Assembly: GCF_000175215.2 (NCBI RefSeq)
Contig: NC_014817.1
Coordinates: 1,077,501 to 1,141,500, forward strand
Direction: 5' to 3'
Length of the DNA stretch: 64,000 nucleotides
Origin: Asticcacaulis excentricus CB 48
GTDB lineage: Bacteria; Pseudomonadota; Alphaproteobacteria; Caulobacterales; Caulobacteraceae
A program made the translations under genes and the position numbers. The notes below the pieces were generated by a model. The model did not search any database. It was given only the letters and a program-made list of their open reading frames with translations, and was not told the DNA's origin. Shown one piece after another: positions 24,436 to 33,659 of this stretch; the stretch's first letter is position 1; each line of letters opens with the position of its first letter.

Positions 24436-25455
24436 GTGACCCGTATTACCATCGTCGATCTGGCCCGTCTGTCGGGCGTTTCCATCAAAACCGTATCGCG
24501 GGTGCTGAACAAGCAGCCGGGCGTGCGGCCGGAAAAGCGCGCCGAAATCGAGGCGCTCATCGCCGAGACGGGGTTCAAGCCCAATCCCGCCGCCCGCGCC
24601 CTGTCGGGGTCGCGCAGCTATATGATCGGGCTGATTTTTGAGCGCCCTGTCACCCACTATTACCAGCATGAGCTTCAGATTGGCGCCCTCGATGCCTGCC
24701 ATCAGGCCGGCTATCATCTGATTATCGAAGGGGTCGCGGAACTGCGCCACCTACCGCGCGCGCAGATGAAGGCACAACTGGCCACCTCGCGCTTTGATGG
24801 CGTGCTGCTGGCCCCGCCGGTGTGCGATGATGCGGCCATGATCGACATGTTCGACGAGTTAGGCGTGCCCGTGGTGCGCATCTCCCCGGTCCAGCATTTC
24901 GAGCGCAGCCCCTTTGTGTTTATGGACGATTTGGCTGCGGGCTATGAGTTGACGCGCTGGCTGATCGAAATGGGCCATACACGCATCGCCTTTATCGAAA
25001 ACCTGCGAGGGCGCGGCTCGAACGACAACCGCAAGGCCGGCTATCTGCGTGCCCTGTCGGAGGCCGGGCTGGCCGCGCGGCCCGACTGGGTGGTGCGCGG
25101 CGATGTCCGCGTCAATAACGGCTTCGATGAGGCCGAAGCCCTGTTGTCTCAGACCGACCGCCCGACAGCGATCTTCGCCGCCGCCGACTACATCGCCTTC
25201 GGGGCCATGGCGGCGGCCTCCAAGCTGAAACTGTCGGTGCCGCAAGACGTCTCCATCGTTGGCTTCGACGATGCACCAGGCACCAGCAGCGTGTGGCCGC
25301 CGCTTTCGACCGTGCATCAGCCGATGAAGGGGCTGGCCGAGGAGGCCACGCGCCTGCTTCTGGAGCGCATCAACGGGCGTGACGTCCCGGCGGCGCAACA
25401 ACTCGACTATTTCATCGTCCGTCGCGGGTCCGCCGCCGCCCCGCGTGACGGGTAA
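24436..25455 (+). CDS. LacI-family repressor
   Basis: The GTG at 24436 gives the usual LacI start TRITIVDLARLSGVSIKTVSRVLN (a TTG two codons upstream is possible). The hinge helix ends near PNPAARALSGS, and a full periplasmic-binding-like effector domain follows to residue 339, including the C-terminal RRGS tail. There is no good ribosome site. It is divergent from the GPH symporter gene, its probable target. The intergenic region has TGTC-N9-GACA at about 24338-24354 as a weak operator candidate. Confidence 0.92.
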   Translation: MTRITIVDLARLSGVSIKTVSRVLNKQPGVRPEKRAEIEALIAETGFKPNPAARALSGSRSYMIGLIFERPVTHYYQHELQIGALDACHQAGYHLIIEGVAELRHLPRAQMKAQLATSRFDGVLLAPPVCDDAAMIDMFDELGVPVVRISPVQHFERSPFVFMDDLAAGYELTRWLIEMGHTRIAFIENLRGRGSNDNRKAGYLRALSEAGLAARPDWVVRGDVRVNNGFDEAEALLSQTDRPTAIFAAADYIAFGAMAAASKLKLSVPQDVSIVGFDDAPGTSSVWPPLSTVHQPMKGLAEEATRLLLERINGRDVPAAQQLDYFIVRRGSAAAPRDG

Positions 25456-25515
25456 ATACCACCGCGTTACACACCGGCCTTAATTTGGCTGCATAGCCGT
25501 TTCACAGTCCCCGTC

Positions 25516-26235
25516 ATGTCCCTGAAACCCCTCGCCCTTTCCGGTCTGGTCCTCGCTACGCTGGTCGTCACGCCCCTGTCGGTGTGCGCCGCAGACGAAG
25601 AGATCGTCGCAACGCACCGACCTAAGGTGGCCCTTGATGCGGCCACGCCTTCGGCGAGCGTCGCCCCGGTGACCGCCGAAGATACGGCGAAGGCCACGCA
25701 GGCGCAGGTGCTTTCGACGCTGGACAGCACGCGTACCCCCGACCGTCGTCAGCCGACCTCCTGGGGCCGCGATGACGAAGCTACCGGCCCGCAAACGCGT
25801 CAGATCCACGGTGAGGTCGGTGCCTCCATCGGCACAGGTGGCTATAAGAGCGCCTACGTGTCAGCCCTGATCCCGGTGGGTGAAACCGGCACGTTGGGCA
25901 TTGCCTACAGCCAGACTGATCACGGCAAGAACGGCTATATCTACGGCGACCCTTACGGCTACGGCCCGGGCTATGGTCGCTATGGAGCGTCGGCTTACGA
26001 CCCGTACGGATACGGCTATGGTCGGGGCTATGGCTATGCGCGCGGTGGCACGTCGAAATCGCTTTCGATCTCGCTCGACTTCAGCGACCGCACCAGGGAC
26101 CGCGATCGCGACGAAAACTGCGATAGCGTGCGTTATGAAGGGGCCCGTTACGACAGCGCAATGGGCGATCCCATCTGGGGCGGCTATCGTCCGTCGCGTC
26201 GCGTCTGCACTAAGACCACCAACTATTCCGACTGA
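25516..26235 (+). CDS. Exported Tyr/Gly-rich hypothetical protein
   Basis: The 239-residue protein has a signal peptide ending near VCA25. A low-complexity Ala/Thr region follows, then a beta-strand rich part (GEVGASIGTGGYKSAYVSALIPVGETGTLGIAYS) and a Gly/Tyr-rich loop around residues 140-175 (repeats of YGYG). It may be a small outer-membrane or surface protein. The terminal segment has two cysteines (C197 and C231, approximate). No known family. Confidence 0.62.
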   Translation: MSLKPLALSGLVLATLVVTPLSVCAADEEIVATHRPKVALDAATPSASVAPVTAEDTAKATQAQVLSTLDSTRTPDRRQPTSWGRDDEATGPQTRQIHGEVGASIGTGGYKSAYVSALIPVGETGTLGIAYSQTDHGKNGYIYGDPYGYGPGYGRYGASAYDPYGYGYGRGYGYARGGTSKSLSISLDFSDRTRDRDRDENCDSVRYEGARYDSAMGDPIWGGYRPSRRVCTKTTNYSD

Positions 26236-26305
26236 CCCTTCTATTGACGAAAGGGTCCGGTGCGGCCTAGCGTAACCCGACAACGGTGTCGCCACGGGAG
26301 GCCTT

Positions 26306-27076
26306 ATGCAACGCCGGACCTTTCTGCTCACCACCGGGGCTTCTCTGCTGACGCCTGCCCTCAGTCGGGCCGACAGTCAGTACCGGTTGCTGGTTCTGGC
26401 CATGCCCAGCAAGTACCATTACGAATATATTCCCGTGGCGCGCGACAGCTTTGAACGCCTGTCGAAGCTCTATGCCTTTGAGCTCAACTGGACGCACGCG
26501 GCGTCGAGTCTGGAACAAGACCTCAGCGCTTACGCCGCCGTTGTGCTGCTAAATACGCCGGTCGAAGACCTCAACCCCGCCCAGCGTGCAGGCTTTGAGG
26601 CCTATATGACCGGCGGTGGCAATGCTATGATCGTGCACCGCGCCGCCATCGCCCTGCCCGTGGAAAGCTGGCCATGGTACGAAAAGCTGGTCGGGCGCAC
26701 GGTCGGCGTGCACCCCATGCTGCAAACCGGCGTGGTGACGGTCGTGGACAAGGGGTTTCCCGCCACCTTCGGCCTGCCGGAGCGCTGGATCTGGAGCGAC
26801 GAATTCTACACCACGACCAACCCGTTTCAGGTGCCGATCCATCCTGTACTGAACGTCGATGAGTCGAGCTATGACCCGCGCAAGATCTGGCCCGGTCAGG
26901 TCTCGGAGCCCATGGGCAAGGATCATCCGATCGCCTGGTACCACCGCCCGCACAAGGGCCGCGTCTTCGTAACCACGCTGGGTCATACGGTCGAAATGTA
27001 CCGCGACCCGACCTATCTGACGCACCTTTTGGGGGGTATCTACTGGACGGCGACCGGCCTCGGTCAGGTAAGCTAA
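26306..27076 (+). CDS. ThuA-like (trehalose-utilisation type) secreted protein
   Basis: A twin-arginine-like start (MQRRTFLLTTGASLL) suggests export. The 256-residue body shows the ThuA pattern: a Rossmann-like glutamine-amidotransferase fold with YHYEYIPVARDSFERL, VVLLNTPVEDLNPAQR, a GGGNAMIVHRAA glycine-rich turn, WSDEFYT, and the C-terminal HPIAWYHRPHKGRVFVTTLGHT. Such proteins are linked to carbohydrate or glycoside metabolism, but their reaction is poorly defined. It is convergent with the TonB receptor gene downstream. Confidence 0.82.
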   Translation: MQRRTFLLTTGASLLTPALSRADSQYRLLVLAMPSKYHYEYIPVARDSFERLSKLYAFELNWTHAASSLEQDLSAYAAVVLLNTPVEDLNPAQRAGFEAYMTGGGNAMIVHRAAIALPVESWPWYEKLVGRTVGVHPMLQTGVVTVVDKGFPATFGLPERWIWSDEFYTTTNPFQVPIHPVLNVDESSYDPRKIWPGQVSEPMGKDHPIAWYHRPHKGRVFVTTLGHTVEMYRDPTYLTHLLGGIYWTATGLGQVS

Positions 27077-27094
27077 CCAAGGCCGGTAACCGGA

Positions 27095-29047
27095 TCAGAA
27101 GCGCATCCGCACCCCGCCATTAAGCACAAACCCGTCGATTGGGGCCCAGGCCTCAACCGTCCAGCGTCCGTCAGCGGCCTGTTGCCGCCGCACCAGCGGG
27201 TTGTGGCGTGTCTGGCGCACATTGAGCAGATTTTCGGCATTGAGGAACAGGCGCACCTTCCCCACCACGCGCTCACCCAACAGGCCTAGTTCCCAATAGG
27301 GTTTGCTTTCCCTCCGATACGGATTGTCGTCCAGCGTCTGACGCCCCGTATAATAGGCCTCAAAGCCGATCCGCCCGATGTCGTGTTCTTCCCACATGGC
27401 GACGAAGCCGCCAGTGTGTTTCGGCGTCGTCGGCTGAGCGCGGCGGCCGATCCCCGACGGATCGGGCTCGGTGGCATCAACAAAGACGTAGGAACCAGTA
27501 AGGGTCAGCGCCTCATGTCGGTAACGCAGACGCCATTCCGAACCGCGCGTGCGCGTCACGCCCGCCGCATTGAGCAGCCTGACCGACGCCGGGCCGGTTT
27601 GGCGTAACTGCACCGCATCATCTATATCCGCGCCAAACAGGGTCATATTGGCTTCCATCGGCCCTCTGGCATAGGTCAGGTCTATCGAGGCCGTGCGCGC
27701 CACTTCCGGCCGGAGGTCACCCAGCGGTTCCAGCCGGCCAAACCCTGTGGCCTCGATAGCCTCTACAAAGGGCGTCGGGGCATGAAATCCGCGCCCCACA
27801 GACGCCCGCACCGTAAGGTGGCCCGGACGATAGAGCAGCGACAGGCGCGGACTGTACTGCGTGCCATAACGGCTGTGGTCATCCACGCGCGCACTGAGCG
27901 CCAGTGTCAGACGCTCACCCATAGTCTGCTCGACCTGCCCAAACAGGCCGGGGACGCTGAAGTGATAGTTGAAGTCACTGAACCCTTTGGAATGATAGTG
28001 ATCGGACTGAAAGGCCACCCCGCCCACCCAGGCGGTCGGTCCCGTCTCACTCTTCAGCGCCGCCTCAGCAAAGCCGGTCAGGTGTGAGTCGCGGTCAATG
28101 ACCTCGCCGAAGCGGTGTTCGTGGCGCTGGGTCATGGACGAGGCGCGCAGGCTAAGCGTACCCAGCCCCTGAAGCGGAAACTGCGCCGTTACCCCGGCAT
28201 CGTTGCGGCGGGAGACCTGCGTTTCTGGAAAGGCCGTGCCATCCGGGACCGTCCGCCCGCTGAGCGTGCCTCCCTCGCGCTGTTCGCGCATCGCCCCCAG
28301 CGTCAGCAGCGCCTTGGCACCGTTGTCGCCATACCAGAACAGGCGCGGGCGCAGCGTCCAGCGCTCAAAACCCGCCATGTCGATCCAGCCATCGCCATCG
28401 AGATCTTTGCGGGTCTGACGATGATAGCCGCCGGTGAGCGAATAGCTGAGGCTCTGCGTCGCCGGGGCGGAGCTATAGGCCGTGACGTCCTGCCCGCCGC
28501 GGTGGGTAAGGTTGAGCAGGACCTCGCTTTCCGGCTCAGGGGTGGGGCGGCGAGAGACGAGATTAATCACCCCGCCCAGCGCCGACGCGCCATAGAGTGC
28601 TGAGACCGAGCCCTTTATCACTTCCACCTGCCCCAGATCGGTCGGCGGAATCTGCAACAGACCGAGCGACTGCCCGCCATAGAGCGGCAAGCCATCGGTG
28701 AGCAGCAGAGTGTAGCGCCCAGCCATGCCCTGAATGCGGATATTGGCCGCCCCCAGCGACGGCGCGGTCACCTGCACGCGGATGCCCGGCGTCTCATTGA
28801 CGAGGGTCGAGATATTGCCGGGGGTCATCAGGCTCTTTTCGTCGATCTCTTCGCGGCCGATGACGTCAACGCGGATCGGCTCGTCCTGAAGCCGGCGGCC
28901 GGCGCGAGTGGCCTGAACCACCACCTCTTCGATTGCGTCTTCCGGCTGCGGGGGGAGGGTTTGTGCCTGTGCCGCGGTCACGCAGACAAGCAGGGTCGCG
29001 GCGGCGGAGGCCGCCAGAGGGGACAAGGCCCCGTATTGGTAGAACAT
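27095..29047 (-). CDS. TonB-dependent outer-membrane receptor (650 aa)
   Basis: The ATG at 29047 is used. After a hydrophobic leader ending AAQAQ comes a TonB box (IEEVVVQATRAG), a plug with DVIGREEIDEKSLMTPGNISTLVNETPGIRVQ and a 22-strand-type barrel. It belongs to the smaller colicin/cobalamin/metal receptor type (BtuB-like), not the large sugar type. The short Cys/His-rich exported protein encoded just upstream on the same strand points to metal (copper, zinc or cobalt) handling. The ligand is inferred. Confidence 0.88.
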   Translation of the reverse strand: MFYQYGALSPLAASAAATLLVCVTAAQAQTLPPQPEDAIEEVVVQATRAGRRLQDEPIRVDVIGREEIDEKSLMTPGNISTLVNETPGIRVQVTAPSLGAANIRIQGMAGRYTLLLTDGLPLYGGQSLGLLQIPPTDLGQVEVIKGSVSALYGASALGGVINLVSRRPTPEPESEVLLNLTHRGGQDVTAYSSAPATQSLSYSLTGGYHRQTRKDLDGDGWIDMAGFERWTLRPRLFWYGDNGAKALLTLGAMREQREGGTLSGRTVPDGTAFPETQVSRRNDAGVTAQFPLQGLGTLSLRASSMTQRHEHRFGEVIDRDSHLTGFAEAALKSETGPTAWVGGVAFQSDHYHSKGFSDFNYHFSVPGLFGQVEQTMGERLTLALSARVDDHSRYGTQYSPRLSLLYRPGHLTVRASVGRGFHAPTPFVEAIEATGFGRLEPLGDLRPEVARTASIDLTYARGPMEANMTLFGADIDDAVQLRQTGPASVRLLNAAGVTRTRGSEWRLRYRHEALTLTGSYVFVDATEPDPSGIGRRAQPTTPKHTGGFVAMWEEHDIGRIGFEAYYTGRQTLDDNPYRRESKPYWELGLLGERVVGKVRLFLNAENLLNVRQTRHNPLVRRQQAADGRWTVEAWAPIDGFVLNGGVRMRF

Positions 29048-29122
29048 GGGAAAACCCGTAAAATGAGCAAGCAAAAGCGCGGCGCGTCAAGTCGCTCCGC
29101 GGTCGGTTCATTTTTCAGGGTC

Positions 29123-29446
29123 TCAGCGCGGCGGCGGGGCCAACGGGCGATAGCTCAGGCCCATGCCGTGGCGATGACGCGGCTGGAAATCCAGCGCCTT
29201 GACGCTCGGTAAGTGCATGAACAGGAAGCTGGCAGTGGCTATGGCGGCGCAGTGCTGACCGCAGACCTTCAGCGACGAGGCCCCTTTGTCGGCGCAGCAG
29301 GGCGCATCCGACGACCGGACGTGCAGGTGCACATGGGTGTCTTCGTGATGCGCCCACGGACCGGCGGCTTCGGGCGCGTGCAGGCCCGACAGCATGGCCA
29401 GCAGTCCCGCCACAATCACCATCACTTTGAGGAGACCAGAGCGCAT
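29123..29446 (-). CDS. Cys/His-rich exported protein, CopL/DUF2946-like
   Basis: The 107-residue protein starts with a basic and hydrophobic leader (residues 1-28). It then holds HHEDTHVHLHV, APCCADKG and VCGQHCAAIA: four histidines and two cysteine pairs that could bind metal. It ends SYRPLAPPPR, a proline/arginine tail common in CopL/DUF2946 small metal proteins. It lies 75 bases before the TonB receptor gene, on the same strand, so the two are probably an operon. The role in metal sensing or transport is inferred. Confidence 0.62.
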   Translation of the reverse strand: MRSGLLKVMVIVAGLLAMLSGLHAPEAAGPWAHHEDTHVHLHVRSSDAPCCADKGASSLKVCGQHCAAIATASFLFMHLPSVKALDFQPRHRHGMGLSYRPLAPPPR

Positions 29447-29490
29447 AGGCTATTTATAGGGGACAGGCCCAGCCACCGCAAGCGGCGGGT

Positions 29491-30318
29491 TTAGCGCTTC
29501 TTCCACACCCTTACGTAATCGACCTCAAAGGTGCGCGGGAAGATGCCGTCGTCCACCTCACCGGCCATATTGCCGCCGATGGCCAGATTGAGTAGCAAAA
29601 ACTGCGGCTTGTCGAAGGGCCACGCCCCCGGCTGGTCAGTTTTGGCGTAGGTATGGAAGTGCTGACCATCGACGAAGAAGTCGAGCTTTTGCGGCGTCCA
29701 CAGAAGCTGGTACTTATGAAAGGCGGTGCAGGCATCCGGCACGGCAATACCCGCCCCGTCGCCGGGGCCCCCGCGCGTGTCGATCGTATGGCGGTTATGC
29801 ACCGTGCCATAGGTCATGCCGGGAGTCTTGCCCACGTGCTCCATAATGTCGATTTCGCCGCCATCCGGCCACCCCGCATCGGTGCCCAGCATCCAGATGG
29901 CCGGCCATGAGCCCTGCCCGCACGGCATTTTGGCGCGGATTTCGTAGAAGCCATACAGGAAGCTGACCTTACCGCGCGTGATCAGGCGCGCCGAGCTGTA
30001 GTCCTGCCCGCCATAATCGGCACGGTCGCTCAGGCGTTCCTTGCGCGCGGTGATGCGCAGCGTGCCGTCCTTCACCTCGGAATTTTCCAGCCGCCCGGCG
30101 GCGTAATACTGTTTCTCGTTATTGTACCAGCCGGTGCGGTTGGCCTGCGTGTCATAAACCCAGGTCTTCGCATCGGGCAGGCCGGGCGTGTTGAACTCCT
30201 CGGCCCAGTCGAGCGCATAGCCCGCTGGAACTGGTGAGGTCCCATCCGCCGCGCGCGTTTCAGTGGCCACCGACAGGGCCGTCAGCGCAACCGCCGACAG
30301 GATCAGGGATTTCAGCAT
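29491..30318 (-). CDS. Glycoside hydrolase family 16 (beta-glucanase)
   Basis: A signal peptide ends near TRA23. The 275-residue protein is a single GH16 domain with the catalytic pattern GGEIDIMEHVG, in which the first Glu is nucleophile and the second Glu the acid/base (ExDxxE). Tryptophans and the WPAIWMLG segment support the fold. It should cut beta-1,3 or mixed beta-1,3/1,4 glucans such as laminarin. It is a lone exported enzyme with no binding module. Confidence 0.93.
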   Translation of the reverse strand: MLKSLILSAVALTALSVATETRAADGTSPVPAGYALDWAEEFNTPGLPDAKTWVYDTQANRTGWYNNEKQYYAAGRLENSEVKDGTLRITARKERLSDRADYGGQDYSSARLITRGKVSFLYGFYEIRAKMPCGQGSWPAIWMLGTDAGWPDGGEIDIMEHVGKTPGMTYGTVHNRHTIDTRGGPGDGAGIAVPDACTAFHKYQLLWTPQKLDFFVDGQHFHTYAKTDQPGAWPFDKPQFLLLNLAIGGNMAGEVDDGIFPRTFEVDYVRVWKKR

Positions 30319-30382
30319 GAGGTTTCCTCTGTTTTTATATGGCTTTTAGATATGCTTCGTGGCGTCTATGCGATCACGGTAT

Positions 30383-30541
30383 TCAGCCCCAACGCATCCT
30401 CTGCTTGAAGGCCTCTGAGTCGAAAGGCTTCGGCTCTCCGCTGTCTTCAGCCTCGATAAGGGCCGCACGCACCGCCTCAATATCGACCATGAGCGCCTGT
30501 TTACGCTGGGTCAGAGTGATCGTCTTGCGTACCATCCCCAT
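30383..30541 (-). pseudogene. Truncated ParD-like antitoxin remnant
   Basis: The C-terminal 30 residues (EAVRAALIEAEDSGEPKPFDSEAFKQRM) are the typical tail of ParD antitoxins that binds ParE. The N-terminus keeps a short strand (KTITLTQ). The central ribbon-helix-helix part of about 35 residues is missing, and no parE gene follows downstream. It is probably a decayed orphan. It could still be a short expressed antidote peptide. Several ATGs are possible; 30541 has GAGGG upstream. Confidence 0.5.
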
Positions 30542-30609
30542 GGCGGCCCTCATAAGAGTCATACTATTGGTGCGTTTATACACCCCAATGATGACTCAGA
30601 ACAGCCTCC

Positions 30610-33201
30610 CTACTTCACCGTCACTATGCGGCTCTTGCGGCGGCCATCGGGCGAGGTGACGCGCAGTTCGACCGGCCCGCTCACCGCCACCGGCCCCGTA
30701 TAGGGCGTCCATTCGTCCCCCGTGAGACGGTATTCGATGGGGGTGGCAGCGATTTCGGCATTGGCGAACAACTGCCCGCCTTCGATCTTCGCCCCCGGCG
30801 GTGCCAGACGATAGGCAATGCCCGCCTGATCGAGAAGCCGCAGATGCACCCCCAGCCGGTCGCGGAAGCCCTGCCAGTCGCCCAGCACGGCTTTGGGGTC
30901 GACCTTGCCGTCGCCATAGGTGTAGCTCTCACCCGCCTTATACGGCGCTTCCCAGCCCGCCCGGTGCCAGGCGCGTTCGGCCAGCGGCAGAAGGCGCGGG
31001 AAGAGGCGGTATTCGGCCTCGTCGTCGGTGCGCACCACCTCTGACCACAACTGCCCCTGTATCCCGGTCAGGCCGCGCCCCGGCGCATAGGGCGTCTTGT
31101 CGGCCACCGTCGCCCCCTGCCCGCGTATATCCGTCAGCAGCGAGGCATTGGCCGGCAGGTTTTCCGGCTGGAAGCTGAAAATCTTGTAGCTGTCCGTATC
31201 GCGCGACGCCCAGTCATAGGCCGTCTCGTCCGGGTCCGGGGCGGGCGGCATGTCAAAATAGGTGACATCGGGCACGGACAGCACGACTTCCCAGCCGCGA
31301 TTGGCCTGATCGTGCGCTTCGGTGGCTGCGGCCCCAAGCGTGGCGCTCCAGATGTTCGACTGTACGACCTTTGGCATCCGCGCAGCGTCCGTATGACCCA
31401 TGCCGTCGCTCCAGCCCGCCGTCTCGATGCCTTTTTCGGCCAGATAGGCCGAGACGCGCTCGATGAAATAGGGGGTGAGTTGCGGCGCTTTCAGGCCGTT
31501 CTGCGCCATAAAGGCCTGACAGGCGGGCGATTGCGTCCACGCCCCGGCCGTCTCGTCCGCCCCGATATGGTAGCGTTTCAGCGGCACACCGGCGGCCTGA
31601 TGCAGCTTCATCGTCTCGTCGATGACCTTGTCGATGAAGGCATAGGTGGCGGGCAGGCAGACATTGAGTGTGTTGTCGTTGTAATGCTGGATCGAGCGGT
31701 AGGCCGTGGTGTCTCCCGGTTCGACCAGCCGATATTGCGCCGCCCCCGCCGCATCACCGGCGGCCATCAGACGGCGATAGCGGACCTCCATGGATTTGAT
31801 CGCCGCGCGGCTGTGGCCCGGCATGTCGAAGGAGGGGATGACCTCTATGCCACGCGCCTGCGCCGCCCTGAGGATGTCGATATAGTCAGCCTTCGTGAAA
31901 TAGCCATTGACCGGCGTGTCGCGCTCCGGTCCGGCACCCAGCTGCGGCAGAAGGCAGGTCTCTTCGGCCAGGTCGTGGCAGCGATAGGCCCCCACCTGCG
32001 TCAGTTCCGGCAGGCCTTCGATTTCCAGCCGCCAGCCTTCGTCGTCGCCCAGATGCAGGTGCAGGCGGTTGAGCTTATAGGCCGCCATCTGCTCCAGCGT
32101 CTCGAGCACAAAGACTTTGGAATGGAAGTTGCGCGCCACGTCGATATGCAGGCCGCGGAAGGGCAGGCGTGGCGCGTCTTCGATGGTCATACGCCGCACC
32201 TGAGCGCCATCAAAGGCCGTTTGCTGGGCCAGAGAGCGCAGGGCGTGGTTGGCACCGGTCGTTGATCCCGCGCGGATGGTGACGCTTTTGCCCACCGCCA
32301 GGCGGTAGGCTTCGGGGCTCAGTTTCGGGTCGATAGTGACGCTGAGCACAGGCCCCCGCCCCTCACCGGCCCCAGCCTGTTTAAGGGCCTTTACGGCGGC
32401 GGTAATGGCATCGCGGCCCAGGCCCTTCAGGCGCAGGTCAAACCCCTTGCTGAGATCGAGCGGCGCGCCCTTTTGCAGGGTCACCTTGGCCGGGGTTGGC
32501 AGGATCACCACGGCCGGACGGGTCAGGGCCACATTGTGTGACGCATTGCGTTCATAGGCGCGTTGCGGCGTCAGCCATTGCGTCTTGTCGCCTGGGGTCT
32601 GGCTGCCCAGCTTCGCCTCATCGGTCATCGGTGCGACAAACGGCAGGGTCTCCAGACCGCTTTCGCGGTCGATTGCCACCTTCGAGGCCCTAATGGTGCG
32701 GGGGGTGAGTGCAGGCGCGGCCACATAGGCGTTGGGCATCATGAAACCGCGCGCATAGAAGTGCCCCTGCCCCCAGACTCGAACCGTATGAGAAGCGCCA
32801 CCTTTCAGCGCGACGCCGCCCTTGGGTGTCAGGGCGTAGAGGTCGCCATTGACCTGTTTCAGGTCGAAGGCGTCGCTTTCAGAGCGCACAAACGCGCCGA
32901 CATAGGAGAAATAGAGGGTCCAGCCGCCGGGCAGCTCGCCCCCTTCGGGAAGGGTGAGGGTCAGGGCCGACAGGAAACAAGCCGCCTTGTCACAGGTCTG
33001 ACGGTTATCGACGATCTCCCAGCGATAGCCGAGGTGATCGCCCAGACGGTCCAGTGTGGCCTGATCCAGCGATGGCAGGGGCGGGGCGACACTTGGCGCA
33101 GCGGGCGCTGATACCGGCGTTTGCGGCAGGGCGGCGCAACCGGCGGTCAGGGACAGGACAAGGGCCAGTGTGCTCAGGCTGACAGAATGGGCTAAGGTCA
33201 T
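30610..33201 (-). CDS. Beta-N-acetylhexosaminidase, GH20, lipoprotein
   Basis: The ATG at 33201 has AGGGAG upstream. A lipobox (LTAGC) near residue 22 predicts an envelope lipoprotein. The 863-residue enzyme has the chitobiase/beta-hexosaminidase architecture: an N-terminal carbohydrate-binding domain (to about 180), a GH20b domain (about 200-340), the catalytic barrel with the Asp-Glu pair in HIGADETAGAW, and a C-terminal beta domain. It releases GlcNAc from chitooligosaccharides. A palindrome at 33280-33295 matches sites before the SIS deaminase gene, suggesting one GlcNAc regulon. Confidence 0.95.
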   Translation of the reverse strand: MTLAHSVSLSTLALVLSLTAGCAALPQTPVSAPAAPSVAPPLPSLDQATLDRLGDHLGYRWEIVDNRQTCDKAACFLSALTLTLPEGGELPGGWTLYFSYVGAFVRSESDAFDLKQVNGDLYALTPKGGVALKGGASHTVRVWGQGHFYARGFMMPNAYVAAPALTPRTIRASKVAIDRESGLETLPFVAPMTDEAKLGSQTPGDKTQWLTPQRAYERNASHNVALTRPAVVILPTPAKVTLQKGAPLDLSKGFDLRLKGLGRDAITAAVKALKQAGAGEGRGPVLSVTIDPKLSPEAYRLAVGKSVTIRAGSTTGANHALRSLAQQTAFDGAQVRRMTIEDAPRLPFRGLHIDVARNFHSKVFVLETLEQMAAYKLNRLHLHLGDDEGWRLEIEGLPELTQVGAYRCHDLAEETCLLPQLGAGPERDTPVNGYFTKADYIDILRAAQARGIEVIPSFDMPGHSRAAIKSMEVRYRRLMAAGDAAGAAQYRLVEPGDTTAYRSIQHYNDNTLNVCLPATYAFIDKVIDETMKLHQAAGVPLKRYHIGADETAGAWTQSPACQAFMAQNGLKAPQLTPYFIERVSAYLAEKGIETAGWSDGMGHTDAARMPKVVQSNIWSATLGAAATEAHDQANRGWEVVLSVPDVTYFDMPPAPDPDETAYDWASRDTDSYKIFSFQPENLPANASLLTDIRGQGATVADKTPYAPGRGLTGIQGQLWSEVVRTDDEAEYRLFPRLLPLAERAWHRAGWEAPYKAGESYTYGDGKVDPKAVLGDWQGFRDRLGVHLRLLDQAGIAYRLAPPGAKIEGGQLFANAEIAATPIEYRLTGDEWTPYTGPVAVSGPVELRVTSPDGRRKSRIVTVK

Positions 33202-33279
33202 GCGGGGCTCCCTGTTTGACACCTATGTGACGGCGGATTTTCCGCGAAATCAAGTCCAAAAGTTATAGAGTGGAGCGAC

Positions 33280-33295
33280 ATTGGTCATAACCAAT
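33280..33295. promoter_or_regulatory. ATTGGT-N4-ACCAAT operator before the hexosaminidase
   Basis: ATTGGT-CATA-ACCAAT is a perfect inverted repeat 79 bases upstream of the hexosaminidase start. The same half-sites, with other spacers, precede the SIS deaminase gene at 41464-41612. Confidence 0.6.
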
Positions 33296-33300
33296 ATAAT

Positions 33301-33319
33301 GGATAGCTAGCGGATAGCG
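33301..33319. other. Satellite cluster of TAGC tetramers
   Basis: GGATAGCTAGCGGATAGCG holds three TAGC motifs, two of them 11 bp apart (33304 and 33315), as in the candidate centromere at 38.4-38.9 kb. It may be a secondary partition-protein site, or chance. Confidence 0.35.
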
Positions 33320-33394
33320 TTTGCAGGCATCCACTTATCGACTTGACTTTCGCACCCAGACATGAGAACAAAAAAAGAACTCGTGGAGGTGGCG

Positions 33395-33604
33395 ATGAGC
33401 CGACTGTATGACGGAGCGTGGGTGCTGGTGACCGGTCAGGCGGTGGCGCAGCCAGCCATTGAGTGTCTTAATGGCATATTTCGCGTGGCGGACGGTCTTT
33501 ATCGTGAGGATGGGCACGCTGTTGACCGGTTTTTGGGGCGTCCAGCCATTCAGATGATACTAGACTTTCAAACCGCGCGCGAAAATGGCCTGCTGCCGGG
33601 GTAA
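33395..33604 (+). CDS. Small hypothetical protein (69 aa)
   Basis: The ATG at 33395 is chosen because GTGGAGGTGG precedes it; an ATG at 33362 would add 11 residues. The product is soluble with mixed character (VLVTGQAVAQPAIECLNGIFRVAD). No family recognised. Confidence 0.42.
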   Translation: MSRLYDGAWVLVTGQAVAQPAIECLNGIFRVADGLYREDGHAVDRFLGRPAIQMILDFQTARENGLLPG

Positions 33605-33659
33605 TTTTTAACCCCCTTCCGCTACAGACAGTCCCTTCCCCTGCCGTAATATACCCGCC

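Noticed and set aside
24250..24750. N-terminal extension of the sugar symporter to 24750
   Set aside because: It would run antisense through the divergent LacI gene; the ATG at 24249 has a good ribosome site and a typical family start.
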